Assembly: GCA_903813345.2 (NCBI GenBank)
Contig: CAIIXF020000007.1
Coordinates: forward strand, 31,652,698 to 31,716,697
Direction of reading: 5' to 3'
DNA length: 64,000 nucleotides
Source of the DNA: Owenia fusiformis
Lineage: Eukaryota > Annelida > Polychaeta > Sabellida > Oweniidae
In this document: in pieces, positions 9,536 to 22,907 of the stretch
Layout: every line of letters begins with the position of its first letter
Position numbering within the stretch: the stretch's first letter is position 1
Position numbers and translations under genes: made by a program
Notes under the pieces: model-generated
What the model was told of the DNA's origin: nothing
Databases searched by the model: none
What the model saw: the letters and a program-made list of their open reading frames with translations, nothing else

Positions 9536-11269
9536 TTAAAATTCAACACATTTGAAATTAGAGTTGAATTATTTTATTTCCGGTTGATATAACGTCGTAA
9601 CGTTAGTGAAATCGAACGCGATTTCAACTGATTGGATAACATGAGGAGATCATGAGTAGGTTATGTGAGTAGATGCACGATGGGATCGTGTTATTCTGCG
9701 AGCAGCAACCGAAGCGTTTATACACAGTTTTAGTTTATGTTGTAAGTTGTCATACAACTGATTCGAAAATTTAGTTTTATTGTTCGAGGAGGCATACCTT
9801 TTTCCCTTTCGAAGTCACAAAGATTTTGATCTGGGTTTTAACGGTGTCAGGTCGATAAACTAACGTTTTTCATATTGAAGTTAGTGAACACTTTCTTGTA
9901 AGTGCTTTTGACCAAATCAACGTTTTTGAATTAAGTATATGTGTTCTGACGTTGAGGTAACCTGTTCCCATTTATTACTATCTTGGGAAGTATATTTTTC
10001 TGCAATTATTACAATGCATTGCATAATATAGGATGTTAATTAAAACAATTAGATATTAGGTTTCTTTGAAGCAATTATGTAATTTGCATATAAATCTGAA
10101 TCTCAAGGCATGGTTTAATTTTTACTGACAGCGCATTGTATCTTAGCGAATAAACATGTATTTAAGTGCGTTTCTGTCATATTGTTTCGAGGAAGGCACA
10201 AAGTTTTGCTTTTTAAGATATTGATTATATTCGTAAGTCCTTTATATTTTTAGATATGTAATATCTATTTCCAGAAGAGCATCAAGTCTTGGTATTTTAA
10301 GATGATAGTTGTGTTCATCAACAACATTTACAGTAGTTGTTTTATATTAATGTGACAAACACATTAAGAGAAGTGATTGTCAGCTAATTGCATTTTATAT
10401 TAAACAGTTAGTATTTAGATTTTACAACTTTTTCAAGAGTTGTACTTTTGCTTTTGTTGCAATACGAGACCAGTTGGTATAAGGGTTTGCAAAGCATGGT
10501 GCTTTCCAGATTTTATATTTTTCATCACAAAAGATCGTAGGATTTTTGTATACGTTCGTTCGTGTATTCTTGTGATAATCACGGAATTTTTGTCTATTGT
10601 GACCAACAATGTCGCATATTACGACAGTCTGTTAAAGAAGTAAGTTTCATTAGCTTTCCAAGTTACGTTTTTTTGCCAAGAGGCAATGATATGGTTACAG
10701 TGCAAGTCTGTAGACAGTTATTTAGATTATTGTTAATATGTATTAATGACAGTTTGTGATTACTGTATTAGATAGTGAGGTATATTACTCACAGATTTTG
10801 CATAGTGTTAGAAGGCACTATATACGTGTATGGTCCTTATACAAGTGTTTTATAGTGCAATTTGACAGATACAGTCACAATTTAGAATTTGGTTTATTCC
10901 GAAATTTGTGAATTTATTTGAGATCTTTGACGTGTTAACAAACGTGTAGCCACAATGGCTTTAATGACAGTTGATCATTGGATATGGGTTGTTGGATTTA
11001 GATGTTTTAATTAGGTATACGGTGCCTTATTGATGTCTTGAAGGCAGTTAACATCGTAAATCAGCAGCGAGGTTGAGAGCCGAGGACGGATGTTGGGTAT
11101 ATTTGAACCTAAGTGGTTTCTGGCATTAATGCCATCGGCATCGTGGCCGCTATGACATTGGCATCGTGGCCGTCATAGGTACCTGGATGCATCGCGAACT
11201 GGCTACATTTTTTCATTTTTTCACTCATTCTTTGTACCAGATGTACTTAACGCTTTTCCAATAAACGCG
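9536..11269. other. No gene recognised; repeat fragments
   Basis: This stretch lies between the two exact 84-bp repeats. At 10293-10410 it contains a second copy of the segment that interrupts the minisatellite at 4040-4140 (words AAGATGATAGTTGTGTTC, ACAAACAC, GTCAGCTAATTGCATT). A short duplication of GGCATCGTGGCCG is at about 11140-11178. Open frames here are short and AT-rich without recognisable domains. Confidence 0.5.
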
Positions 11270-11353
11270 GGCTGCTGGCTCCAATTTAATCCTATAATAT
11301 ATGTGATATTATGTTGTGTGGTTTGTGGTGAAGACTGTTTAATTAGGAAATAA
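11270..11353 (+). repeat. 84-bp exact direct repeat, copy 2
   Basis: Identical to 9452-9535. It is followed by GAGTATTTTTAACTTTCTGG, whereas copy 1 is followed by TTAAAATTCAACACATTTGA, so identity ends sharply on both sides. Confidence 0.75.
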
Positions 11354-13684
11354 GAGTATTTTTAACTTTCTGGCACCATGACGGATCTCATGCTGGATCC
11401 ACGTGGCACTTCAATAGTTGAAGGCAGTTCCTTAGACAACTAAATGCTAAATGTGAATATCCAAAAGTTCATTGTCTTCACGAGAGCAATAGTACACGTT
11501 GATTTTTCAAAAATATTTCAGTTTTTGTGTGCTTTAAAAATAAATTTTTCCAATGAGTTTCCAAGGTCCTTTAATTTAAAACAACCCTTTGCATTCGTTC
11601 AACTTCACTTAAAAGAGAGCTTCGTATTCAGTTTATTACTAGACCCTTTTATTACCCAGGGTAATCTAAATTGTGTTATTCTTTTTCCCTTAACATATTT
11701 TTGCGTCATCAGATAATTTAATCTCATTGTAGTAATGTGGTATACTAGTACTTTGATGATATCCTATTCGTTTTCACTATTTGATTCATGCATTTAATAG
11801 CATGTTTTTATTTGAACTCGAACACTTACGAACTTGTGTGTTCTGTTTTTATCAGTACCCAGATAAAATTGGGCTCTAAACGTAATTGCCTTGTCCAACA
11901 ACGTGCTGAGAAGAATGAATGTTTCAATCATTCATCGAATAAATCTTATTATGTAATTAACATTAATGCAGATTGCGACATATTGAGCATTTCTGCTAAT
12001 AAGTGAGAAGTGGATAGTCTGTTGCAATTTTGAAAACTATCAATTATCAAATATAAAAGTGACATTATTTTGTTATCACAAATGTGACAAAAACAGATGG
12101 ATAGTGATAAAACCATGTGATAACACGAGAAAAATGAACATCTGTGAATGGAAATGTAAATTAGAAAAAGAGCAACGATGCAAAAAGTGACAAGATTGTC
12201 ACATAACACTGTATATCAGATATAAGTCAAACATATAGTCTTCTAATAGGATAGTTTCTAAATAGCAGAAAAAGCAATGAAATATAGTGCTGCCATCTTT
12301 TATTCAACTTTTAATTTGGGCTAGAGTTCCATTCACTTACATGCTAAAATCTTGGAAAAGTGACTTATCTTTATGATTTATCAAAGAGTGTTAGTTTTAA
12401 TCTGTATAAAACTTGAATGATATACCACATGATGACTCTGTTTATGTACATGTTGTGATTAAACATGCAAATGTTGGTTGACATACAAATAATCCGAGGT
12501 TTTAAAGAATTTTAGCATTGCATCTATGGAGATTTGGCCCAAGTTTTTTTAAATTGTTATAGAAAATTATTCAAATTACATAACTGTGTAAATCAAAGCT
12601 ATTGTAGGAGAAAACATTTCGCTGAATTCAAATATGCCATTTAAAAGAAGGTAATGTTAGTCATTAGAGGTCTATTATGCAAATCTCTTAAAATCTCACG
12701 AAAACGAGATTTAGCGAGATTTCAAAAGTTATATAGATACTATACTATTGTGACTATGAAGTGGCGCAGTCCGAGTCATGCATACAGTATTTCCCGGGAT
12801 AGCCCCGTTTAAAGTGTGACGTGGAATCAGATTCCCACGAAGACTAAACACGATAATGGTGGCCGTAATGATTTATTTCACTTTATACATCGGTAAATTA
12901 TAGTCGATTGGGGTCGAAAAGATTATTCTAGCATTATCAGAAAACTGTGAAAGATTAAGGGGATATATTATCTGAAAGTCTGAAAATATGAGCGGTTACT
13001 GATTTAGAAAGACATTAATTACGCGTAAAATACGAGTAACAAATCAGCCGATTCCATTCAGGCGTTCCGAAATTGATACAATTGAGTAAAACCAGGGCCC
13101 ATAAAGGGAACGATTGATGAAACCTAAAATGATAACGATGAACCAACTTATGCTATCGCCTAATATGCAATTTGTACAGTTCATATGGTTAGTTTATGTG
13201 TTAAAGGCCAAAACCTGTTCTGATCTTTGTTGATTTTATCAGAATGATGCTGAAAGAAATGGAAGTTGCTGTTTGTACTCGTGGCTTGCTAAAATACATT
13301 GTGTGATGTTATGTAAACATACCCTTTGCATTCGTTCGACTTTGCTTCTCAAAAAGGAGCTTTCGTCTTCATAGTTTATAACAAGACTTTGCGCGCAGGG
13401 TAATGTAAACATCAACCTGAAAATATTGACTCCATGCCCCCTTCCATGGGCACTAGTATCTGATGGCTCGTTTATTAACAGACACGTAAATTTATTTATT
13501 CATCTGGTTCGCTTCTGTTCTGTTGATTTAGAATATGATCTTTTCCTATTGGTGTTTTCTACCTTAGCTTCAACGCAACGTGTACAACTATAGGTTATTC
13601 ACCGAGATTAAAAGAGGTCCAATGTTCCAAATAGCGAAATCCGCAGTCTGTAGTTAGATGTTGCGAATTTTATTTTACAATAGG
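11354..13684. other. No gene recognised; one short diverged repeat pair
   Basis: AT-rich noncoding sequence. The only internal structure noticed is a diverged pair of about 80-90 bp, near 11582-11670 and 13320-13410. The pair shares ACCCTTTGCATTCGTTC, GAGCTT(T)CGT and CAGGGTAAT(C/G)TAAA. No coding frame here has recognisable motifs. Confidence 0.45.
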
Positions 13685-13925
13685 ACTATCACTGGCGGAT
13701 CTGGGAGGGGGGAGGGCAAAAATTCGGCCCCAAAAAATTTTGAACGAAAAAAGGGACCTTTTGTCATTACCGGGCCTTCTTACAGTGTAGGCCTTATTTC
13801 TTAATTTTAGACCACATTTTGAAGAAAATGGGCCTCAAAATTTCAAAATTATGGCCCACTTTTGGTTTTAGTTTTTTTCTCAGACCAGAAATTTGGGCAC
13901 CCCCTTGTTGGTTCCCAGATGTTAT
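13685..13925. repeat. GGCCC/AAAATTTT-rich dispersed repeat, copy 1
   Basis: The segment alternates GGGAGGGGGG, GGCCC and runs of A or T (CCCCAAAAAATTTTGAACG, ATGGGCCTCAAAATTTC). A related stretch is at 18530-18800. The two share composition and short words rather than a colinear alignment, so a common family is likely but not proven. Confidence 0.4.
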
Positions 13926-14954
13926 TGATAATCATGATTATTAATAATTAATAATTATAATGTTATTGATAATCATCCATTGTTCATTGACTATATGGAC
14001 TGTTGATTTCTTAAAATACAATCTCAGTGGACCCAGTATCACCAAAAGTTACAAGGTGGCAGTTGAGCAATGTGGTCATTCTGTTACTCATTATAAATCT
14101 TTCTGTTTCACCAGAGGGGTTGAGAAGAAATGAGATGTCATGGTTTTTCATAAAGCTATTCTAGGAAAAGGGAATTTGAAGATTGCACAACACAAGTAAA
14201 TCGTGAACTATCACAGACCATGGAATAATCCAACTTCAACATGAACTATAACTTCTAGGTTAACAATACATTTGCTCGCTCACCAGTTGGATTTCTATCA
14301 AAGTTGTAACAATGTAAAATAATGTCAACTTGGGAGGGATAAAACATTGACTATGCGCTTCATTTTTCCATGAACATACAAAGTAACATAGCCCTAGAAG
14401 TTTTAAAACGATTTGATGGGAATTATAGCACCTGTAAATCACATAAACTGGCAGATATCGGCTTAGGTCAAATGCAAATAGATATAACAAACTTCGAGTA
14501 TTCGCGTATTAACACATAGAAAACCAAGGCCAGAACAGAATGTTGATCCTTACTTCTAAGATAAATGAAACAACTTCACACCTGTAAATAGTATTCTCAT
14601 GTGCAAATTTGATAATTACCCAATCATTTTCACTGACACCATATATCACCCAAAGCATACTTTATACGGGAAAAATCAACTCATTAATTGGTATCACGTC
14701 AACAACTTTATAAATTGTGATTATTTGCTGCAGTTAAGTCATTGTCGTGTCCGATTATTTTATACAATACCATACGCTGTCTGAACCATCGTTGATAATT
14801 TGTATTCTAAATGTAAAAACCGTTGTCAATAAAATCCCAGACAGTCCCGCATTATATTTTATATTATGAGAGCCATATCTCCACTCTTAAAAGACGAATT
14901 GGGTTTCTTCCAAATTATAAACCTCCACACGAACAATGATTTACGTTTGGGAAG

Positions 14955-15411
14955 TACTCCACAGATGTCGCTGTTGAGAAAAAATCGGTGTTTAAAATTG
15001 GGATAATGGTTGATGGAAATCCAGTTTTATCAGTGCAATCACCAGTGAAAATGTCCAGACTTTACATTTTATTTTGTTTATCTCGTGTGTATATAATTTT
15101 ATAAAAAGAATTACGAAATTATTTGGTTCACTACAAATATTTCACTTCTTGTGACGGTGGTCTTGAGTTTGAAATCTGTTGAAAATTGTTGAAAATTCGA
15201 ATAGATGGCGGAAAAAGCGGTCAGATCTTTTGATTTTGGTGGCTCTTTTTTCTAGAGACATTTCGAGTTCCAAGGGGGGGGGGAGCTATAACGGAGCTAT
15301 AACGTGGTACATGTGGTTTGGTAACTGAAATCTTAGTTTTTTTCATAATTGATCCGAAGATTTGCATGTTTTTCAATTGAATTGTATGGGACCATTTAAT
15401 AGTGGAGTTAT
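14955..15411 (+). repeat. 450-bp dispersed repeat, copy 1 (mate at 45022)
   Basis: Starting at ACTCCACAGATGTCGCTGTT and running to about TGGGACCATTT, this aligns colinearly with 45022-45475 at roughly 93 percent by eye, same strand. It includes GATAATGGTTGATGGAAATC and AAAGCGGTCAGATCTTTTGA. A G-run and a tandem GGAGCTATAACG are specific to this copy. No terminal repeats or coding frame are evident, so its class is unknown. Confidence 0.75.
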
Positions 15412-17821
15412 CCCTTATTGCCCGGAACCTATACTGTTACTTCAGGTGCTCAGGAGTGAATAATTCACGTGCGCGAAATAACAAAAAAATAATCTGATTG
15501 GTTAAACTTTACGATCACGCATGCGCACGTGTTTCATGTTTTTCTAATTCTTTTTTGCGTTCCATGGGAATATGTTTTGCACAAATGACGTTTTGCAAGA
15601 AACACTCTATTTATTTTGAAATATTTTTATTTTGAAATACACCGCTTATTAAGGCCAGAATTGTAGGTTTCATAATTAGAATGACAACGCAAGTGAAACC
15701 TGCTGTGTGTACTATTTCGTTTACACGTTACATTCATGCATTATTTATGACTACAAGGCTTCAGAGAGCATGTAGATCATAAGTGTTGATCGACAATGTT
15801 TCTTTTCTCAAGACTATGCTTTTCTTACTTACGTTTATTGATGTAATTTTAACCAATTTTTTTAAAAAAGGAGACAATGAAATCTAAATCGAATCTATGG
15901 CAACAACAAGATCCGTAATTATTACTCATTGCACCTCTTTGCCAATGACCAAAATGTAACACATACGAATCGATCTCTTAGGGTACAAACAAACACATAA
16001 GGAGTGAAGTACTTCACTAACTGTTTTAATACATTTTCTAAGATAACCGTCGACATCTGGAATCCAGGTGATTTCAGACCAATAAACTCTGATAAAAATC
16101 GGTCAAACTGTAACAACAAACACCCCTTCCAAAGGTTTCACTCCCTGTCGGATAGCGTTTAAAAGCCCTGTTTATGTTTGAAGGAAGACCTCTGATTGCC
16201 AAACTTCTGAAGGGGAGTGTAACATGTAGAATTCTTCAAATTCCCAATTGAGACCAATTACGTGTTGCACGTGGCATTTACTAGCAAGATTAATGTTTAT
16301 AATTAGAAAAATTGTTTTGCGTGCTGCTAATTTTACATATTTCTAACATTATTTTCCAATAAATATCGAAAGAATCACCTGTATTTCATGGTTTCTGAAC
16401 TCTGGAGATTTAAAACTCGATAGAGAATGATTTAATGTGACTTAATGCACAACGCTAGCATAACCTGCCATTAGTGACGAAACAAGCATGTGTTGTTTAT
16501 CCCTGTTAGTGATACTTTTGAAAACAACATAATGTTATCATAATCCAGTCCAAATGACAGTCTGTGTTTCAATGCATGATTTGATTGATGGTTTTCGGGT
16601 ATCCATCAAATATGATATCATTATGTAATCATCATAACTTTATGTCGTTTTCCATTTCAATTTCAATTTCCTTTCTATAATTGCATTCTTTAAGATAAAT
16701 CTTGACGGATATGTGATCATTTGGTGATAAGTTGAATCGAGCAGTATTCTCTCAGCACCCTTGACCTAATATTAAATAACCATCAATCATGATTACAACT
16801 CCATAAGCTCAGAAGGATTCTTGTGAATCGAAATTCTTTGAACAGTGAGTTATAAAATGTTTTCTAGATATAAGCCATGTCTTGTTGATACGAAAATCAC
16901 TGTTTGACGAACAACTTAATAAGATAAATGATTTCTACGTTTTATCTTAAGGTGGTATAAATTATTCTAACATATGGAGCAATTTTGATATAAGCTCCGA
17001 TCCTTTTTCATTAAAGCATAGATAATATGTGAACCAGCAGAGGCCTTATTCTATTCTACCAAGGACAAATCCACTCTAGTATAACCATTGTGTCATATAA
17101 TGAGCGATGAATATCCAATATCACCCACGTTTTCGTATCTATATTCCGTATTTAGAATGTGATCATAAATCATTAATTCTCCTATGCCTATGATTTAGTC
17201 CTTTATTCTTGTTACGTATCTTTTGAGAAAAACTTGATCTAATCACCTATCATCAGACACAATTATTAGAAATTCCGTCTCTGGCTAATTATTCCCTTTC
17301 GAATCACTGTCACCCAGACATTACTTTTGGGAGAAATAGAATCGAACAGAATCGACAAACTTTGCATTAAGTTGATGGATAATCCCCCACATGCATTAAA
17401 CAAGTCAACCTAATGTGAAATGTGCTACAAGATTTGAATGCAACTTATGCAATTTTTCAAAAAATGCAATGACAACAATCTCTGGTGACGTAAACCGTAT
17501 TGAAATATTTGTCACGTATTTCATACAGCATCCATCATCCATCGAAGGTAAGACTGGAAAGAATACCAGTTAAGCAGAATGTGAATACCCTTATTAATCA
17601 ATGGGAAGTCATTGTGTGATTCATAGCCTGAACTGGGGGAACACAACCAAATGTTACAATATACAAATGATCTGTCTTTTAGAGAAAATTAAGATTTGTG
17701 GCCATGCTTTGCTATCATGCTTTCATACCCACTCAAGTTTGTCGTCCGTCAGTTAAGTTTGAATCAAAACTCCCCACGGAAATCAAAAGATCTCACTTGT
17801 TGAATACGCCATCAAAAGAAA
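15412..17821. other. No gene or repeat recognised
   Basis: AT-rich noncoding sequence with no long frames, arrays or inverted repeats that I could see. It is among the least repetitive parts of the window and could be intronic or intergenic host DNA. Confidence 0.4.
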
Positions 17822-18159
17822 ATGTCAGAATCACGACGACATTTTTCAGGATCGGATTCATTGTTTGAAAATATCGAGAATGCATTCGGGGATCGGGTGT
17901 CGACTTTTGGTTTGCAACCGAAGATACTTCAAGAAAAGCCGGAGACTGCCGAAGATTTTTTTTGCAAACGAAGTTGGCCGAGGGTACCACGAATGTGAAG
18001 AGGACCTCTCAAAAAGAGTGGCTCGGCATTCTCCGTCAGATTGAATCGGCAAAATTCGGTTGTATGGCTTACCTTCGGCGGCATGGCCCAACCTCGATTG
18101 AATGGAAAAGATGCTGTACCTTCAGGGATCGCATCTTCTTTGCTATTGCCTCATCATGA
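17822..18159 (+). pseudogene. Possible frameshifted coding remnant or exon, product unknown
   Basis: A GC-elevated island begins with ATG at 17822 and reads 58 codons (start MSESRRHFSGSDSLFENIE) to a TGA at 17996. A run of eight T at 17956-17963 sits inside the frame. Assuming one extra base there, the reading passes into a second open frame ending at TGA 18157, for about 114 residues in all, with the second half basic (KRTSQKEWLGILRQIESAK). Assuming one base fewer gives a different, shorter continuation. The composition looks protein-like, unlike the surrounding AT-rich sequence. I do not recognise the family. It could be an exon, a pseudogene, or chance in a GC-rich patch. Confidence 0.3.
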
Positions 18160-18529
18160 CAAATTTCGACTCATTTATGAAAAATGAACGTGTGCGTAAT
18201 ATTCTTTAGATAAGTCAATGTGGTCGCTTTTAATTATGTGTTATAAAATCATTCTGTCAAATGGGTCAAATTGACCTGATGATCTGACAAGTGATCTAAC
18301 CTCCATGATCCCATTCTAATGAAAAGGTTAATCAAGGCTCTTCGGATTTAGTAAGAGATGTCACCGAGTGCGAGGCTTTTGTCACGATATCATTTTTCAT
18401 CTGATTTGCAATCGATTGATTCCAAAGGATCCGCTAACAGCTCTGTCTGATGTTGATCCTTTGTAGATAACCATCTACGTCATAAAGATATTGAGACTGA
18501 ATACAAAATTCCAGTCAGAAAAAAAAATT
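18160..18529. other. No gene or repeat recognised
   Basis: AT-rich noncoding spacer downstream of the GC-elevated island. Nothing structured was seen. Confidence 0.4.
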
Positions 18530-18800
18530 AGGCCAAAATTTTGAAAATTTAAGGCCCATTTTTGATAGTTTGGCCTAAAAAAAGTTTTGCCCAAAAAGGC
18601 CCACTTTAAGGCCCTACAAAATATTTGGGCCAAAAAATTGTTTTAGGCCCTTTAATTTTTTCCTGGGCCCGCCCAAGACGGGGGGGGGGGGGTTGGCTGC
18701 CTGGATCCCCGTAGCCTCGCCTCTAAAATAAGGGAGGTGTCCAAACTATTTCCGCGCTTGTGAGGTAAAAAATAAGGGCCAAAATTTTGAAAAACAATGC
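18530..18800. repeat. GGCCC/AAAATTTT-rich dispersed repeat, copy 2
   Basis: It contains repeated GGCCAAAATTTTGAAAA, GGCCCACTTTAAGGCCC and a G13 run at about 18680-18692. Composition and word usage match 13685-13925. It abuts the 72-bp minisatellite. Confidence 0.4.
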
Positions 18801-18952
18801 CCAGTAATGCCCAATTCTCTTTTAAATGGCTATTTTTGGTTCATTTATAAGAAGGAACAAAGCTCGAGCTAAATTATGGCTTGTAAAATTTATATAAAGC
18901 AAAACTAAATGGTCCGGCATGGTCACCCGGAAAATTAAGGGTTTGGGCAGAT

Positions 18953-19330
18953 TAAGCGCATTCTGGGCGATTTGAGGATCAAAATATATGATTTATTTTT
19001 GAAAACTTTGAATTTTTGGGATTATTTGGCGCATTCTGAGCGAATTCAGGATCAAAATATATGATTTATTCTTAAAGATTTTGACTATTTTGACTCATTT
19101 GACGCGTTCTGAGCGAATTTAGGAACAAAATATATTGATTTATTTTTGAAAATGTTTGAAATATTTGGTCTTAATTGGCGCTTTAAGTGATTTTAGGATC
19201 TAAATATTTGATTTACCTTTAAAGTTTTGAATTTTAGGGCTTATTTGGCGCGTTCAAAGCGGTTCAAGAATCAAAATATATGAATTCTTTCAATTTTTAC
19301 ACTTTGGTCTTGACTCTTAATAATTAACGC
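18953..19330 (+). repeat. 72-bp degenerate minisatellite, about 5 units
   Basis: Each unit begins GGCGC(A/G)TTCTGAGCGA or close to it, followed by GGATCAAAATATATGATTTA and a T-rich tail. Units start near 18955, 19027, 19100, 19176 and 19247. Divergence between units is high, so this is an old array. Confidence 0.75.
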
Positions 19331-20508
19331 GTATTCTGCGTATATGTAGCTACACCCCCGTATCAAAATACACCGTACATATGTCAACAAATGTTACCTC
19401 CTACTTCGAAATGAAAGAAAATCCTTCGAGAAAGCAAGAAAGGTAGGTAGGCCTGCAATTCTTTTGTTAATTATTTAAGATCATAACTAATTTGCATGTT
19501 TTTTTTTATCAAATGCAACCTTAACTGCAACGGCTATGATCGAAATTGCCAATAACATTGTCGAGGAACGAATAAAGTGGAAGTAATAAATAACAGTAAG
19601 ATGCATAATAGTTAATAATGATATATTTTCAGCAAATGGAAAGGCCATTCAATCTGAAAAATAAAGATATAAAACATCATTTTATTGCAAAACGATCTTG
19701 TAATTATTAATATTCACAAGTAGATGGGCGACATTTAGAATTATGAAATATTAAGCTAACGAGATGACATAATGTTTTTGTTGAACCAACCTCAACCGTC
19801 AAAATCCAGAGCCCTTGTTATCTTCCATAATATTTTTGCTAAAGTCACAAATGTTTGTTATGTCCGGACTAATCTAATGAATCATAAATTGTTGAAGTAA
19901 AAGTTTAGCCCCAGGTATAGCTAAATTCTACATTTCCATTTTGCGGTAATTGAGTCAATCCCTTAATTACAAATTGACTTATGAAGTACTCTTACACGGT
20001 TATATTCGTCAGAAAAAGAACCCTCGAATCAGCCTGCCAAAAGTAATTGTAGTCGGCCTTGAATTTGTAATTCTAATGGAACTGGTGGAAAACATCTATG
20101 CAAGTAAGCCTGAGTCAGCGAATGCCTAATAATTACGAATTGGGGAAAGTGCTCTATTAGTTGCCATCTGCCTAACTAAAAACGACACTTAAATCAGGAT
20201 AGAAAATCGAATTACAGAAGTTGACATTGAATTTGATAGCAATGAAAAGGCCACACCATCACATTGACAATCAGATAAATCCGAAGCTGGTATATTATTG
20301 TTTGTAGTCATATATCGCTGTTATAGAGAATAATATATAAATCTAGGGGCCGGGCATCTAGCTATTAGCTGTGCAAACTGTTGGACATGTTGACATTCAG
20401 GTGTTATCATTATGTTCAACACTCGCCATATATCATTCCTGATGTATGGTTACTTTTAGCAACTTTAAAAGACCACAATTAAAATAATGTTCTTGCTTTA
20501 AATAATGA
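19331..20508. other. No gene or repeat recognised
   Basis: AT-rich noncoding sequence. No motif-bearing frame, array or inverted repeat was noticed. Confidence 0.4.
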
Positions 20509-20748
20509 ATGATTCTTGTTTCCCTGTTGTATGGACTTGGATTGATGTCCTCGTCGCACAGAATACCACTATGTCAAAGGACAATGGCACAGAAAAACGT
20601 GCTCCATAGTTCATTACCCAAAAATCTCTGCCATTGTGCATTTGAATCACTGAATGCTCAACGGCTAAGATCCCGGAGGCGATTTCAATGGTTAAACGTC
20701 AATACCAAATGTCAATCCCGGATGATACCAATCTTAGCAATCAATTGA
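20509..20748 (+). CDS. Weak candidate small ORF, 79 codons, product unknown
   Basis: ATG-to-TGA frame in a locally GC-richer patch. The first 15 or so residues are hydrophobic (MILVSLLYGLGLMSSS), loosely like a signal peptide, followed by a basic, serine-rich remainder with a few cysteines. No family is recognised and there is no supporting promoter or splice context. Chance is a serious alternative. Confidence 0.15.
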   Translation: MILVSLLYGLGLMSSSHRIPLCQRTMAQKNVLHSSLPKNLCHCAFESLNAQRLRSRRRFQWLNVNTKCQSRMIPILAIN

Positions 20749-22907
20749 ACAGAAATTAAATGGTTCTGTCCAGCAGCTATATTCCTCAGCTTCATCTTTC
20801 ATTCTAAATTTATCTCTTATGGGGTTTAGTAGATAATTAAGAACGAGTATTGCCTCTTAATCAAATTGATCACCTTATTCCTAGTCCCAGTTGCGTTGCT
20901 TAAAGGCAACGCCGTCTAGCAGCTGTTTGTTTTTATCATCGGATTTGTATTGCTATCGACTCAAAATAGCTCAGATGTATACTTTGATTTATTTTCAGAA
21001 TTTCTGAAGTCACTTATAATAATTAAGGAAATCGATACGTAATAAATGGTGGAAATGAATAACAAAAATGATGTTTCATCTCTTGTTAAATAAATCCCAT
21101 TATAGATGTAATGTTATATGATTTAATCGGCCAGATTTAATATTTGTTTTGCGCCTCATATAGATGTGCCAGGGATAGGTTCTTGATAATCACGGTGTAT
21201 GTAGACTTTGACCATGGAACAGAGATCTTGTAATATACAATATTGTAATACAAAGTCTCGTAGACCTTTGGTGCCTCAAATTTTACTAATTTTTATCTTT
21301 AGGGAATGAAAATGAGAAAAATTGACATTATGCAAATGAGAGGTGTGATTTATATCCGTTAGCTCCAGGTCATGACTTGTTAATGCAATATATTAGTCGT
21401 TTTCCGAAAATAGGATTGTCGGGGAATTTGTCATTAGGGATTTTACTGAGAGTACTCCATCATTCGACTACATAAAACTATTTTTTAGCCTTTGCTTATT
21501 TTACAATCAGATCATTTATTACCATTATTTTGCAAACTAAAAGATAAGGTTTGAGTCGAGGTAATCTTAGGGGTCCTGGAAATGTATCATTGATTCCCTT
21601 TGATGACTATCAAGCTACATATTATTGAGAAGTAACTGGACTATTAATGAAGTTAATAAGTTAATAAGAAGTTATAAATGAAGTTGGCCCCTTTGTAAAT
21701 AGAATCAATCTAATCATGAATTAGTTCGATTTTACGTGATAAATATTTTGGAGGATCTTGCTTGTATTTAGCTATGATTAAAAATAATTCTCAATCTCAT
21801 CTGACAGAACACCAACGGCAACGACTAATAACAAATTTGTATTCTTCAACCCAATTAACTTTGTATTTTCACTTTTGACTGAACCAAAGATCTATGTTCA
21901 CAGTGACGTAAATTAGAAATGATGGTTAACCTCCGATACTGTGAGCCCACATTGGTTGGAGACTACAGTAGAGTTAGGTGGCCATTATAACATTTTACCC
22001 TGTATCTTATTAACGATTAGTATCCAAGCCTAGTGCAACATACCATAGTGTTCGGGAGAGACTCGCTTAGCCTGCTATAACAATCTTACCATGGGTTGTC
22101 CACCGACTTTTTGAAATAAATAAACTTGAAGAGACACTAACCCCCTCTATCGTCAGATTTCTCAGAGAATTCTGGTAAAATCACCAAGGTCAAAATCACT
22201 CCGCCGCCAGCTTAAAATGAGATTTCCCACTGAACTCTGACATGTTTTCAGATAAATTAGGACCTACCTTATAAATATTTAGTCCCGATTCACTTCCCAA
22301 AACGCCAGATGGCACTCCAATGGGGTAGGGAAGGAGAAAATGACTTTTTATTCAGAAAACCAAATCACTAACCGCTAATGTCCTTACTCAGGACTATATC
22401 CATTGACTTTCTCTGGTAAGACACCGAGTAAGCGATGCTAAATATTTGACAAGACTATTTATGACAAATTATAGTATACGAATACTCCAATACGCGATAA
22501 CGTTCAGTTTAGTTCAGTTTAGTAAACTCCCGTTTGAAGAGCTCTCATGTATGGAATTACTTTGTCTACATCCGGGTTCTTTCCCATTGGATTACACAGG
22601 GGTGCTAATTTCAATGCCGCACTGCGACTCTATTAAACATTTATGTAGAGTTGCATTTGCACACATAATAGGTATGTATGTAATTAATTAAGATATATTA
22701 CAAGGCTTTTTGAACTATAATCCCCAAATCCGAAGAAATTAAATCTGTAGTTGAAAATGCCGTCCAATTCCAGTGACGTCACTGATTTCCCAGAAATTGC
22801 CCAGGCGTCATCGAAGATCGGAAAATATATGTTGCTTAACCCTTGAATCTCCGATTATCTTTGTGATTATTGAATATATTGGATCATATAACTATGCTTG
22901 AAGGCTG
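20749..22907. other. No gene recognised; part shared with 30.4 kb
   Basis: Around 21320-21470 there is weak similarity to 30460-30610 (GTGATTTATATCCG, TTAGTCGTTTTCCG versus TTAGTTGTTCCCC, then ATTAAGGATATT-like words). It may be a third, older copy of the duplicated segment at 26-34 kb. Otherwise AT-rich and featureless. Confidence 0.35.
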
